Positions 23,974 to 35,342 of a stretch of DNA of 64,000 bases are shown here, in pieces; the stretch's first letter is position 1; the number at the start of each line of letters is the position of its first letter. Source of the DNA: Chlamydoabsidia padenii. Lineage: Eukaryota; Mucoromycota; Mucoromycetes; Mucorales; Cunninghamellaceae. The notes beneath the pieces are model-generated. The model had not been told where the DNA came from. It saw nothing but the letters and a program-made list of their open reading frames with translations, and searched no databases. A program made the position numbers and the translations under genes. The DNA lies in NCBI GenBank assembly GCA_025330725.1, contig JAIWND010000045.1, positions 62,001-126,000 of the forward strand, written 5' to 3'.

Positions 23974-25314
23974 CTAAACAAGGATGGTTTTGGTGGCCGC
24001 CTTTCGGAGTCGATTCATCACAGCCATGCCTTCATTGGATTCAGATACACCTTGGACAAAGATAACGTCGACTGCACTGGTATCCATTTCCCGCAACCCT
24101 TTAAACATCCCCCGAGCCACTTCATCAGGATGTCCTTGTCGTCCCATTTGCAGTGATACATATTCGATTCCATCCTTCGTCGTCGTTTCTCGCCATTGAA
24201 GTTTGCCACCTTCAGGTACTGTCGTCAAGATTCCTACTTTTTGAATACCGATCCCATCCTTCAACAGTTGTGTCAATTCATGCCGCCATACAGTATCAAA
24301 GGTTGATCGTTGTTGTTGTTGTTGTTGTTGTTGTTGTAGGGTATCCTTATTGTTATTAGTGTTAGTATTGTCGTTGTTGTCTTTTTCTTCTTCTTCTTCG
24401 ATCAAGATCACCATAGCTTCAGGGGAATAATGTCGATATTTCATACCAGGAGTTGTAGGTGCTAATTCCAATGCTTGATCCACAAAGTGTTTGCGATATA
24501 CCTGCAAATGTTCCATTCCATCCAACTGCTGCAAAGTTTCATAGGTCGCCCCGCCTGGTCGTAAGATTGCTGGAGGTTGTCGAAGTCCATCTAGTACCGT
24601 GCTTTCCACACCCACTGTACATGCTCCGCCATCCAGAATCAAGGGGATTTTACCGTTGAGATCGTGAAGGACATGACTGGCTAAAGTAGGGGACGGTTTA
24701 CCAGATGAGTTTGCAGAAGGTGCTGCCAAAGGGAATCCACAGGCTTCAATTAGAGCACGAGCCACCGGATGTGCAGGGAAACGTACAGCGACGGTAGGTT
24801 GATCACAGGTCACCGTGGACGGAATCTTGGTCGAGGTGGGCAAGATGATCGTCAAGGGTCCAGGCCAGCACTGCTTAATGATGGGAAGATAGATATCAGG
24901 AATCTTACCATTGGGTAAGATACTTTTTAACATGGACAAGGACGATACATGGACAATCAATGGATTATCTTGAGGTCGATTCTTCGCGGCAAAGATCTTT
25001 GCCACTGCATTAGCATCCAAAGCATTAGCCGCAAGTCCATATACTGTTTCCGTTGGCATACCGATCGTTTCACCTTGAGAGAGCCAATACACTGCTTTGT
25101 CGATCGCTGCCTGATCTTGTGCGGAAGTGATTACTGATCGAGCATTTTGTTCCGCAAAGTCATCTGTCGTTCGTTCGAATACAAAGTGAGAAGGTTCGAC
25201 TGGGAGAACGGTGGTCTGCATTATGAAGCGCTTGTAGATCGATGGTGTATATTGAGAGGAATAAGATTGGAAACGTCGTCGAGCTGCTTGATTGATGTGT
25301 TGGAGCGCAAGCAT
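23974..25314 (-). CDS. SUA5: Sua5/YrdC threonylcarbamoyl-AMP synthase
   Basis: Intronless, 446 aa from ATG 25314. The YrdC domain starts near residue 70: DKAVYWLSQGETIGMPTETV, then YGLAANALDANAVAKIFAAK, RPQDNPLIVHV, and CWPGPLTIILP; the KxR...SxN-type nucleotide/threonine-binding residues are present (AAKNRP, SANSSGKPSPT). A C-terminal Sua5 domain follows a linker with a nine-Gln run. The enzyme makes threonylcarbamoyl-AMP for the t6A37 modification of ANN-decoding tRNAs. Two possible starts: ATG 25314 adds 31 residues rich in Arg/Gln/Ser (MLALQHINQAARRRFQSYSS), resembling a mitochondrial presequence, and ATG 25221 (MQTTVLPVEPSHF) would give a cytosolic form. Dual localisation through two starts is inference. 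Confidence 0.95.
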   Translation of the reverse strand: MLALQHINQAARRRFQSYSSQYTPSIYKRFIMQTTVLPVEPSHFVFERTTDDFAEQNARSVITSAQDQAAIDKAVYWLSQGETIGMPTETVYGLAANALDANAVAKIFAAKNRPQDNPLIVHVSSLSMLKSILPNGKIPDIYLPIIKQCWPGPLTIILPTSTKIPSTVTCDQPTVAVRFPAHPVARALIEACGFPLAAPSANSSGKPSPTLASHVLHDLNGKIPLILDGGACTVGVESTVLDGLRQPPAILRPGGATYETLQQLDGMEHLQVYRKHFVDQALELAPTTPGMKYRHYSPEAMVILIEEEEEKDNNDNTNTNNNKDTLQQQQQQQQQRSTFDTVWRHELTQLLKDGIGIQKVGILTTVPEGGKLQWRETTTKDGIEYVSLQMGRQGHPDEVARGMFKGLREMDTSAVDVIFVQGVSESNEGMAVMNRLRKAATKTILV

Positions 25315-25383
25315 CAATCGATGAATAAAAAGAAAAGAGAAGTGGAAAAAAAAAATATTTTGATCAAAAAGAAAAAAAAAAAA

Positions 25384-25396
25384 GCGGGATTTCAAA
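25384..25396. promoter_or_regulatory. Recurrent CCCGC-type motif, SUA5 promoter
   Basis: GCGGGATTTCAAA, 70 bp upstream of the first SUA5 ATG; reads TTTGAAATCCCGC on the SUA5 strand. Confidence 0.35.
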
Positions 25397-25656
25397 AATG
25401 GTGTGGGTTGTCATATCTGATGGCTTTGCCTCAGTACACCGAGATAAGTAGATACACTTGTACAGTGACATGAAAACAATGATAATACACAATACACAGT
25501 AATAAACTAATGCTAATCATAATGTAAAAGAAGCATAATCAATTTAATCATGTCAGTAGGGAATGTATCAATGCAGATAATCCTTTTTAGGCACGTCACG
25601 TGATCTTTTTGAATACGTGCTTTATAATACACATTTAAATTTAAGTTTCGTTGTAT

Positions 25657-25728
25657 AGCTTGTTAGCTCAGGGGAAGAGCGATGGGCCCATAACCCATAG
25701 GTCGGAGGATCGAAACTTCCACAAGCTA
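25657..25728 (+). tRNA. Initiator tRNA-Met (CAT)
   Basis: A 72-nt cloverleaf without intron: acceptor AGCTTGT/ACAAGCT, D stem GCTC/GAGC, anticodon stem ATGGG/CCCAT with loop CCCATAA (anticodon CAT), T stem GGAGG/CTTCC. Initiator identity is supported by the A1-T72 pair, the three G-C pairs closing the anticodon stem and the T loop ATCGAAA with A54 and A60, all known determinants of eukaryotic initiator tRNA and absent from elongator tRNA-Met. A TTTTT tract at 25731-25735 is the expected RNA polymerase III terminator. Confidence 0.93.
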
Positions 25729-25730
25729 AC

Positions 25731-25735
25731 TTTTT
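25731..25735 (+). terminator. Pol III terminator of tRNA-iMet
   Basis: TTTTT two bases after the discriminator base region of the tRNA. Confidence 0.8.
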
Positions 25736-26482
25736 GCTGTTCCCAAACTGATGTCGGAGTTGGAATATCGATGTGCAGCTTTCTTTTACTTGTAGATGTT
25801 GAAGTATCTTAGGTTCAGATAACTTATTTTGTATGTATCAAAGTAGTGAACGCCAGAATTTTTTTGGTTTAGATTTAACCGTTTGATTGTTCTTGTTCAA
25901 AGAGAAAAATAAAAAGAGAACCCAATTTGGAAAGCGGGATTTGAAAATGAATAACAACAGATCTTGAATCGAAGTAAGATCAATGAAGACAGGATTACTC
26001 TTGTAATAAAGTAATCTGGAGATAGCCAAAGTAGAGGGCAATAGATAGCATTTACAAGCTTTTTTCAAGAGAAACTTTTTTAAAGAATAAAAAATGTGGT
26101 AGTGGGGAAGGGGGATATTTATACTAAATAGAATATGAGGTTTAGCATGATGATGATAACAAAGGTGAGTTCATGCTTCCTTCATAGTGCGCGCTTCATT
26201 TTTCAAATTCGAGTTCCTTAACATGTCGTTCATGCATTAACTTTTAATAGAGCTTCAGTTTATCATGTACTGCACATCTCCACGGATAGGGTTTTATCAG
26301 TAGACTACATCCCACATTAAACATTACGCACAATATAATCGTAACATCCAGGTTTATTTGTTAATACAATCAAGATATCGTTCAATAGTGTAGTTCTTTT
26401 TTTTTAAAAAAAAAAAAAAATGGGAGGAAGGAGAGTGACAAATACAAAAAACTAAAACTAAAACACACTAAACAATATATAA
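25736..26482. other. Intergenic region
   Basis: No supported gene. Contains one full motif copy (GCGGGATTTGAAAATGA, 25934-25950) without an obvious neighbouring start codon, and a T/A homopolymer junction at 26397-26420. Confidence 0.45.
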
Positions 26483-29267
26483 CTAACTATTTTCTATAAT
26501 TGGTGTTGCAGTTGCATTAGATGGTCTTGAAGCTTGTCCTTCATGTGATGATGATTCCTGGATACCCCCGCCTTTGTGCAATATACCTTCATCTTGTAGA
26601 TTTGATAGTGGCGTAAGAATATCACCTGGTTTGTCGTTTGAGGACTGTAAAGATGGAGGAGTGGTCTGTTGTTGAAGCTGAGGACGGCGAGGCGGTAATG
26701 GTGGTTTGTCTTCACTCGTAGTAGTTGTTTGCAGGTCTTGTGTAGTAATAGTGGGTTCTTCGTGTGATGATGATGACGATGGTTCCAAGTCACCCAAAGA
26801 GGAAGGCATATCATCAAAGTGAATCAAGTGTAAAGGTGGCGGTACAGAGTTTTTTCGCAAAGATGTTGTTCCTGAAGAAGAAACCCGAAGTGTAGTCTCT
26901 ACCATGGTGCTTGATGTAGAAGAAGTGGATGAAGTGGATGACCGTCGCCGTGTGTTTTCGTTGCATCGTCTTCGTATATCTTGAAGTTGGTCATTGTAAT
27001 GCAACAAAGATTGTTGTCGCTTCAGTTGTAAATCCAGTTGCCGATGATCCCTTGACTCGTTTGCCAGTCCTTTGCCTTTTGAGAAGATGTATCCTGCTGC
27101 ATTATATATTCGTTTCCGCCTGGTTGATTTGGTGCTGGTAATGGAATTGCTGTCATCATCTTTGGCCAAGTCGTTGCCATGTGTTGAAGATGACTGACTG
27201 ACCACTGTGTCTGTTGTGGCTGATTTTGATGATCCGAGTGTTGCTAGGGAAGATGCTGTCCCTGAAGGTGACATGTGATATGGGCCGTCCAAAATGACAT
27301 TATTGTTGCTTATGATGGTGTCTTCGTTGTCGTTTTCCAGGGCTTTGTTGGTATCAATATGATTGTTTCTGTCCTTTTCATCATTTCCATCGTCATTATC
27401 ATCATGATTGTCGTCGGTATTTTTACTAATGTCATTTAGGCTAGAGACCCCAATACTGTTTGCTTTGGTTGCCGGTTTTTGATGATCTTCATTGTCCACA
27501 TGTTGATAATTAGATGGCTGGATTAATGAATAAGAATAGGTTAGCATGGTATCCATTATCATCCTCTTCTTCCTTTTCTTCTTCTTTTACCTGATGATTG
27601 TCCTTTGGACTACTGTATACGCGTTGTCCATTCAATGCTGCCTGATCCTGTATTTTCGATGATAGTGGTGGAGCTGCAGTCAAAGGTGTTGACGAAGGTG
27701 TTGTTGTTGATGATATGGGTGTACCGGATGATGCTGTATTCTTCCGCCGGCGAGTATTGAAGAATTTGATCCAACGACCAGAGGATGGAGTCAATGTTGA
27801 ATGGTGAGGATCGATTGATGTTGAGACGGCATTGTGTTCACTGGATCCATTGATGATAAATGATTGTTGTAATGAAGAATCGAGGTCGTCATCATTGGGT
27901 ATAGTTGGATCTGCATGTAAACCGCCATTAACTGTTGCACTATTTCCATCGCCGCCACCACCAAATAGATCGTTTCCACCTTTAGATAGATCCACCAATG
28001 GGTTGTGGAAGACACCGCCCCATCCATCCGATTTGGCAAAAGGGATATCCTCCATATTAGGAAGCACCATGTTTTCCGTCATCAAGCTCCTAATCTTGGT
28101 TTCAATAATCTTGGTCACCATGGATATTTTGACATTGCAATTGGAGACAGCGGGTATGATAGACCATTTCATTGTAGGCATTGTGCAAAATCCAATCCAG
28201 TACCTATTGCTTGGTGGAGGTTTGATTTTGAAGCGAATGGTGCCAGACATGGATCGCAAGGTCAAAGAGAGTAATAATGGGACGCGAATAGAGAATGTAC
28301 CACCCACAGCTGTTTCCACCACCACCTTGAATCCACCATTATAATCGACTTGAGCATCCAACACCAAAGTACCATCCGGATGAAGAGCTACAAGAGTAGG
28401 GTTGGTGACAAAGGGAATAGAATGACCCAAATCGACACTTCGTACTTGAATATCACCGAGAAATCCAGGCGTTTTCATCTTTGCTGTTTTCTTGGCCAAA
28501 GTTTCAAAAACAAAATGCTGTAACCGCTGTGTTTTGTAGATCCCTAAAAATGTTCGTCCTAATACCGCATTAAACCAAGGAATACGTTGTTGTTGTTCAT
28601 TTATTTCAGATTCTTGATGATTTTCTTTGCCAACAAAGGTGATCAGAGATGCAACAGCCATAGGGTCGAATGGAATAGCTCGCCGACTATTAGGTAAACT
28701 GTTTGCCACCGATATAAATCCAAAGTACCAATCTTCTTTATCTATAGGTCGAGTACAAGAGAAGAAGATTTCATTGTCATGAATAATTGTTGGTGTTGAG
28801 CCATCGTCGTTCAAGCTGTTGTTTGTTGAATCAAGGGTTGTTTTTCGCTGTAATCGCAATGCCACTGACCGGCTAAACAGGGTATGTTCTTGTCGCCCAG
28901 GAGGATAAATAGAGACATTATAGTCGTTCAAGTCGATAGTCCATTCGCAAATCTGTTGTGTTTCGTTGGTGTAGACCTTGAGAATACCTTGCTTGAGCAC
29001 ACCATAACCTTCACCATTTTGTTTCGATTGTTGCTTCTTCTTCCCTATCACTGGTGAATTTTGTTGGTAGTTGGAGGAGAGTCGAATCCATCCTTTCTTC
29101 GTACCATAGTTGTGACAAGTCGTTACGTCCACTTCTTGAGCTGCACTACGTACCGTGGGTGAAGGAGACTGAGGTAGAGACATGTAGAAATGAGTGACCC
29201 ATAGCGCAATTGGAATAAAAGTAAATGCCCCTAAAAAGTAACATAGTATCCCAGTTATCCAGTCCAT
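26483..29267 (-). CDS. NVJ2: Nvj2/TEX2-type SMP-domain lipid-transfer protein
   Basis: Two exons, 27591..29267 and 26483..27517, give 903 aa. The start is MDWITG; the longer frame begins at TTG. An N-terminal membrane helix (ITGILCYFLGAFTFIPIALW) is followed by a PH-like region (about residues 65-210, GWIRLSSNY...KQGILKVYTNETQQICEWTIDL) and an SMP domain (about 230-430) with WFNAVLGRTFLGIYKTQRLQ, LGDIQVRSVDLGHSIPFVTN and LPLLLSLTLR-like strands (RVPLLLSLTLRSMSGTIRFK). This TM-PH-SMP order is that of yeast Nvj2 and human TEX2, which sit in the ER and move ceramide or other lipids at nucleus-vacuole and ER-Golgi contacts. The C-terminal 450 residues are disordered, Ser/Asn/Asp-rich with PPLPPRRPQ, a possible SH3 ligand. 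Second SMP protein in the window besides Mmm1. Confidence 0.92.
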
Positions 29268-29308
29268 ATGATGTGTGTTTGTGTTATGTAAGGAAAAGAG
29301 AAGAAGAT

Positions 29309-29341
<33 letters not shown>

Positions 29342-30104
29342 AAAAAAAAGAAAGAGAGGCACGACGGCCATTTAATGGAAGGGGTAGTATTCAAACACCG
29401 CCAGAGTACAGTACATTACGGGTATAAACCCCTACACTTCAATGGCACCATCGTCTCCTTACACAGGTGATGGTGATATCAATGATTGTCTTGTTGGTTC
29501 TTATATTGAGCTATATAAAAGAAGTTTTATGTGACAATGTCATTACTTTTATAGCCTTTTAGATGATTGTGATCATTCCTTAAACTTGGCGGTTGTCTAT
29601 GTTTAGAAGACTAGAACAGAATAGGTACACCAGAAAGACAAAAGTACTCTTATTATTGCTACCAGTCTTACACAATTATTTATCACACACGTTTAACTAT
29701 TTCGATCCTTTTGTCTAATCCCCAGCATGAAAAGGCATCGGAGATTGAATACGCACAATGCACCCATGCACCTACCTCCTTGAACGCCCTGAGGATCTGC
29801 TCTATACAAAGCGACTGTGATGTATGCATTAACTGCAGACCGTTTTTCATTTCATTTCATTTCATTTCATTTCATTTCATTTCAATGCATAAAGATATTG
29901 GATAAAAGAGGACCTGTCATACGCCTTCACATTCTATTTTACCAAATACCATCAACAATAAACCACATGGCTTAACTAAATATTACCACAACCAATCTTT
30001 TCTTTATTGCTATTTCAATGATGACATGATTTATAGATAAAATAGAGCTATGCTATAATAAGGTGGAAGGAGGAAATGTGGGGAGAGATCGATGTAGGTG
30101 GAGT
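29268..30104. other. Intergenic region
   Basis: A 28-base A tract interrupted by G at 29311-29350 in the NVJ2 5' region, and a perfect (TTTCA)8 at 29845-29884. No gene supported; short frames here are chance. Confidence 0.5.
29845..29884. repeat. (TTTCA)8 pentanucleotide repeat
   Basis: Forty perfect bases of the pentamer in a non-coding interval. Confidence 0.95.
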
Positions 30105-30613
30105 TTATTCGTCGTCAACAACGGAGGTTTCGAGACCTATTACAAAAAATGAAAAAAGTGAGTACACTGAACAATCATATCATCTAGTTGTTTTTATACA
30201 TACCCTTGAAGGAAGCGACAGGGACGTAGGTGACATAAGAGTAGAGCTTTTCCTTGGCATCTTCATCATCGTTACGCTTACGAGCGATACGGACACGGAT
30301 ACGGTGGTCAGTGTGCTTGACACCACGAGCCCACAAAGCCTTGTTCAAAGCGGGATCGATACGGACATCAGAGGTACCCATAGCCTTTTGAGCGAATTCC
30401 TTGACAGCCTTGACAGCATGAGGAGAGCGCTTTCTCAAGGCACTATTGTAAAGATGAAGAAAAAAAAAAAAAAAGTGAGTATGCATTAATTGTAATTTTG
30501 CTGGGGCTATCTTCTTACCGGCCGAAGACACGCTTGTGCATGTGAATGGTGTATTCACGAGTGACAACATCAGCAAGAGTGGAACGCTTGTTGGTCTTTT
30601 GATCCTTGGCCAT
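30105..30613 (-). CDS. RPL31: 60S ribosomal protein eL31
   Basis: Three exons (30519..30613, 30204..30442, 30105..30136) give 121 aa. The sequence starts MAKDQKTNKRSTLADVVTRE and carries the family signatures YTIHMHKRVFGRA, KEFAQKAMGTSDVRIDPALN, RVRIARKRNDDEDAKEKLYS and YVTYVPVASFKGLETSVVDD. eL31 lines the exit of the peptide tunnel. Codon use is much more biased to C/G-ending codons than in neighbouring genes, as expected for a highly expressed gene. The last coding exon is only 32 nt. Confidence 0.97.
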
Positions 30614-31459
30614 CTACAAATGATTATACATTCAATATAAAGATGAGTTCATGCGTTCTATCGATACATCCATCCATCCATCCATCCATCCATCCGCCTG
30701 TATTCGTCCATTCGTTTGTATTTCCTGTATCCATCCTTATTGTTTTATGCTGTTGATTTGACCACTTACTGTATGCAGTTGGATTTGTAGAATAAAGGGG
30801 GGAAGAAAAGCAAATTAATGCCAGGTCTATTTGTTTCCCCCCTTTTAGTTCCAAACTCCGCTTTTGACGTCTGATCCCTTAAATTATAACCTATAAAGTG
30901 TTCGTTTTCAAAGATGATGCCGTAATTCATCCCAGGTAAGAAAAAAAAAAAAAGTGAAAGCAACCATAGCAGTATTAGTTTATACTATTATGGTTACCCT
31001 ATACTATGATACACATAGAGATTTCTGTCTACAGATCTTGATTCAAACCATCATTTTTCTTTTTCTCTGCTTTGTCAACCACCATAATACAATCCAGTGT
31101 AGCTAATACATTTCTGTAAATGTTTGTATAGAAAAATTTTATTTGAATCGGGTGAGGCGATAGCTTTGATATCTGACAGTTGAATCTGTAACCGTATGCA
31201 ACTGATTTTTATTTTTAAACACTGCTGGCCCATTTTATTGCTTTTCTTCACAATACTAGGTTTAATGTAATATCTTTTCAATCTATCTTACAATGACATT
31301 TCGTTCAATAAAGTTCAAGATAATGATGATTTATTCAACTGAAGTAAACTTCCTTAACTTTTTATTTTATCAGATCAAGTTGAAATCGGCGTTGGAAATC
31401 CAAATCCAAATTTGGGAAAGATCAGACCCCTTTTTTTCATGCATCCGTTTTAAGCACAC
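30614..31459. other. Intergenic region, RPL31 promoter
   Basis: Contains an (ATCC)n run at 30667-30695 just upstream of RPL31 and CAAACTCCGCTTTT at 30852. The rest is AT-rich 3' flank of the methyltransferase gene. No gene recognised. Confidence 0.45.
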
Positions 31460-32290
31460 CTACACATTACTACAAAGCACCAATACAAGGGGCCATTCCA
31501 AATCAATCAAAGTAGCTTCCTTATCATCCACTCTCATTGCCTCTGCAATTCTATCAATGACACTATCTACTGGATCTTCCGAAGCATCACCAGCTTCTTC
31601 CTGTTCCTTTGTGTAATTAACGTAAGCAGATGCAGTTTTCAAGTAGTTTCCAAAATCAGAGAGCGACATTGTTTTTTCCATGAGAGATCCACCACATGGT
31701 TTACTGATCTGTGTCACATCTTCCGAGCTCGGGGAAATATAATAATCCACCGTCTTGAAGGGAAACGTGAAATCCCGGTACATGTTGATTACATACTTGA
31801 CATTGGGATCACTGTACCTTTGCAAGGGACCATTCATTCGAGTGATTTCATTTAAGATCGCCGTGGCCTTTTCATTGTTCTTGATCACGGGGAAATAATA
31901 GCTCCACACTGCTAATGTACCATCGGATTTCAAAACCCGCTTCACTTGATCAAAGAATACAGCATGATCAAACCAATGGAAGGCTGTGGCTACTGTTACC
32001 ATATCCACACTGTGATTGAGGAAATTCAATTGCTCGGCACTGCCTACACTGTAGGTCACATTCTCTTTGGGGATTGCATTGTTGATCATTCCTGATAGTC
32101 GATCCACACCATGGACATGTTTAAACTTTTTGGAAAGTTCAATCGCGACTTGTCCAGTACCAGTTCCAATATCGACTGCTACATCACAGGCGCCTTTGTG
32201 AAAGTCATAAATGAGAGAATACAAGCGATCAGAATAGGTAGGACGAAACTTTAAGTAAGAGGAGCCTTTATAGGTTACTTTATCAGACAT
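31460..32290 (-). CDS. SAM-dependent methyltransferase, Tmt1/Crg1-like
   Basis: Intronless, 276 aa. Motif I is VAVDIGTGTGQVAIELSKKF (residues 36-55), followed by HVHGVDR, a motif around NFLNHSVDMVTVATAFHWFD and VLKSDGTLAVWSYYFP. The ATAFHWFD block is typical of the fungal trans-aconitate methyltransferase/Crg1 class of cytosolic small-molecule methyltransferases. The natural substrate cannot be decided from sequence. The last gene before the 8-kb element-rich island. Confidence 0.85.
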   Translation of the reverse strand: MSDKVTYKGSSYLKFRPTYSDRLYSLIYDFHKGACDVAVDIGTGTGQVAIELSKKFKHVHGVDRLSGMINNAIPKENVTYSVGSAEQLNFLNHSVDMVTVATAFHWFDHAVFFDQVKRVLKSDGTLAVWSYYFPVIKNNEKATAILNEITRMNGPLQRYSDPNVKYVINMYRDFTFPFKTVDYYISPSSEDVTQISKPCGGSLMEKTMSLSDFGNYLKTASAYVNYTKEQEEAGDASEDPVDSVIDRIAEAMRVDDKEATLIDLEWPLVLVLCSNV

Positions 32291-32365
32291 GTTATTTTAA
32301 AGTTCCAAGATGGAAAAATATCATGATAAGACAAGTCTATTTATATACTTTTGCATGAATGTCAA

Positions 32366-32379
32366 GTTCAAATCCCGAC
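32366..32379. promoter_or_regulatory. Recurrent CCCGC-type motif, methyltransferase promoter
   Basis: GTTCAAATCCCGAC, 76 bp upstream of the methyltransferase ATG, with GCATGAA 15 bp before it. Confidence 0.35.
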
Positions 32380-34176
32380 ATACTGGTATTCTAAAATGGG
32401 AAATGACTTACGTAAAACATGCCTTGAACTGGTTAACACTCCTTTCCAGTAGTTCTTTCTTCTTCTTCTACATATGCATCCAATGCAGAATAGAAGTTGT
32501 ATAATATTGTTCGACCTAGTGACGAAGATGTTAGTGGTGGTGGTAAAAAAAAAAAAAAAAACGCTTTTCATGCAGAATATTTAAATTCCGATATGAGCGC
32601 ACAACGCATAATAACTATATATTCAAGCAACTGTAAAACGTTCACAAATCATTATTGTATTAAATGTGTTTATGTTTTATTAGATCCAATGGGGAGGTGG
32701 AATGAGGGAGAGTGTATCTAGTCTAAAAAGATGAAGAAGGGGATGGGAGAATGAGTCTAATCTATCCAGTTGAAGTAGGGGAGGAAATCCTTTAGTGAAT
32801 AGTAATCAAGGCAGTTTTCCAGGTTTGATGTCATTTTCATTATAAATATCTGTGAGCAAGTAATTCAATCTACCTGCAGCCATCCAAAGTGCCATTCCAT
32901 TACCATTCGCCAATCACCAATCACCATTGTCGTCATCATCACACCATCACCAAGTTTGTCGCAATTTATTTTGTTGATTGGTAATCTACTGCCAAAGGTA
33001 GAATTTGACCCAAAGAAAACTATCAGACGGTGTTGTTATAAATCCATCAAAGTTCGAGGCGTCGATCCTTTTCCATTTGTTGCAGGTTTCTTTTGTTAGT
33101 GGTTGTAAACGCCAATCCATACTCCTTTGAAGAAAGAAGTTTACCCATTTCCAGATCCGTCGAGGCCGAGTTTTGCCAAGATGTTCATGTAAGGTGAGAG
33201 TTTTCGTTGTAATATGATTGCTGATTGCTGATTTGTATATAGTTTGTCCGCGCACCCAATCTGATCTCTTCGTCAAAGGTATATAATATTGGTACATCGA
33301 GAAATCACGGTGTAGCCACATATCTTAATCAAGATTACTGTTTATCATTCGATAATCGGAAACCGCTGCTCTGCTAAAGTTCCTTGTTGATCATTGAGGC
33401 ATAGAATTGTCGTCAAGGATATCGGGTCAATTAGATAGATAGATGTGGATGAATCGTATTAGTTGCTGGTGCTTATTTTGCTGGTGTTTGGCCTACCGAT
33501 CCTCCTAAACATAATAATAAATAAAGACTTGATGAGGGTGTTAATCCACAGGGCCTAGTCAACATTACCACCCAGTCCTTGTCTTTCGTTCGTTTTACCT
33601 TTTTCCCAGTTTGAATCAGCTATTAAAGAGATTCGTCCACCCGCATTACCATAGAGCCAGTTACTTCATCACTAATGTTATTCTTCTTTACCTATTACGC
33701 TCCAACCATTGTAAGTTCAGTAATATGAAGAAGATTAGGGGAGGGGCACCATAGTTCAATGTTCATCATCGTAATCAAGGTTTGCACGGTGAATTGCTTG
33801 AAACCGGTAGTTTTATTCATCCATCGTCAAGCCGCCATGTTAAAGATGAGTAATTAAGAAGATCAAGTCAAATTGGAAAAGATGGGGAAATAAAAGAAGA
33901 AGGATTTTTTGTGCCTTTTTTAAAAGCCTTGGCTCCTGCGGAAATTTCGCGTAATCGAGCGGGATTTGAATACTTTCTCTGGTGGGTAAAAATGATCCTC
34001 TTTTTTCATTCATCTTCCTTAATCCTTCCTACATTGGAGACATCTTTGCATACTGGTTTATTTAATGGTTTCAGGTAAATCGAAATTCAGCGATATAGAA
34101 GGATAGAAGGAATACATACAGGTACAATTATAATCTTTTATTAAGGACAAGGATACTCACGAAAGCAAGAATGCAC
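32380..34176. other. Gene-poor stretch, start of accessory island
   Basis: No supported gene over about 1.8 kb. An open frame of 111 codons on the minus strand (32986-33321) shows no recognisable domain. A motif copy (GCGGGATTTGAA, 33959-33970) is present without an adjacent gene. Confidence 0.4.
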
Positions 34177-34383
34177 AGGACGGAACCAAACGATGAAGGT
34201 AAATGCTTAAAGGTAAATGCTTGAACAAAAAAAAACTACAACAACTTGCAATTAACTACATTCTTCTCTATTGAGGATAGAGGCTAAATATACATACAAG
34301 GACAGGACGGAACCAAATGATAAAGGTAAATGCTTGAACAAGAAAAACTACCACAACAATTTATAACCAACTACATTCTTCTG
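34177..34383. repeat. Imperfect direct repeat, two ~80-100 bp copies
   Basis: Copy 1 (about 34178-34271) and copy 2 (about 34305-34382) share GGACGGAACCAAA, GGTAAATGCTTGAACAA and ACTACATTCTTCT. Copy 1 has an internal duplication of AAGGTAAATGCTT. Function unknown; possibly remnants of a mobile element. Confidence 0.75.
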
Positions 34384-34491
34384 ATAGCACTGGTATTGGT
34401 TGTATTGGCGCAACAGAAACGGGATACCACCAATTACAGCATCATCTTCAAACAAGAACGTCCAACCTTATGACGATATATTGCCCATAGA

Positions 34492-34884
34492 CTAGTACAC
34501 CTTTGCATACGATAGGAAAGGAAGCTCCACACCGTCCACCAACTTGGATACATCATTCTCCTTCACTATACACGAAACTTGATCACCGACTTGGCGCACT
34601 GAAGTATCGTAATTAGGATCCAAAGCATCAATGTATGGCTTACATTAATTGCTCAACATAGGCGGAATCACCAAGGGATTGCGACTCACCAGCTTACTAT
34701 CAACGGCATTAATCACACGATTAACTTTATGTTTGGGCGGTAGTCCAAATAGATCAGCAGTGTCACGATCCACATATCTTCGGTTCCACTTGCTTGTCAC
34801 CAGCTTTGGAAAGCCTTCATCATCGATCAAGTAGCACTCAAAAACTTTGCAGCGTGTATTGTAATTTTGCGTTATTGGTGTTTA
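34492..34884 (-). pseudogene. Unrecognised gene fragment with in-frame stop
   Basis: A continuous minus-strand frame reads about 130 codons, starting near NTRCKVFECYLIDDEGFPKL and ending GVELPFLSYAKVY, interrupted once by TAA at 34645-34647 between PPMLSN and CKPYIDALDPNYD. Both sides look like genuine protein (balanced composition, charged and hydrophobic alternation), so I read it as one decayed coding sequence. No start codon context or domain is recognisable. It lies in the element-rich island and may be part of a mobile element. Confidence 0.45.
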
Positions 34885-35342
34885 GAATAGATAGTTTTAT
34901 TAGTAATTAGATTATTAATTGATTGATCAATTCATGTTAAAAATAAAATGTATTAACTTTGGTGTTCTAACAATAAAATTAATAACACTGATGGTGTTTT
35001 ACTCTCACTCTGTGTATGATATCTGGTTTTGTTGATTATTTAGTAAAGGGGCTGGGACTCAGCGCACGGGTTGTATTGCATGAGTTGGGCGGAAAAGGAA
35101 GTGTGGTCCTGTAATAGCTTGGATAAATTAGAAGACAGTAAAGAATTGTGATCAAAGTATTGGTTTATTTAATAAGGTTGTGGAGATATCTATACTAGCT
35201 ACTCTATGGGAGGGGGGGGGTTCAGGGATAATAACAAGTACTCTGTAATAATATCAAAGAAGCCAGTTCACCAATTGTAATCCTGTTTTGCTTGAATATG
35301 ATGCATTCGTCAATAGCCGCCATAACAGGATTTTTGCCACCA

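Noticed and set aside
25657..25728. Elongator tRNA-Met
   Set aside because: A1-T72, GGG/CCC anticodon stem and A54/A60 in the T loop fit initiator, not elongator.
29711..29905. 64-codon plus-strand frame ending in the TTTCA repeat
   Set aside because: No start context, no domain, ends within a microsatellite.
32986..33321. 111-codon minus-strand frame
   Set aside because: Begins with an ATG but shows no domain, splice logic or neighbouring exons; RRIWKWV only weakly recalls retroelement zinc-binding regions.
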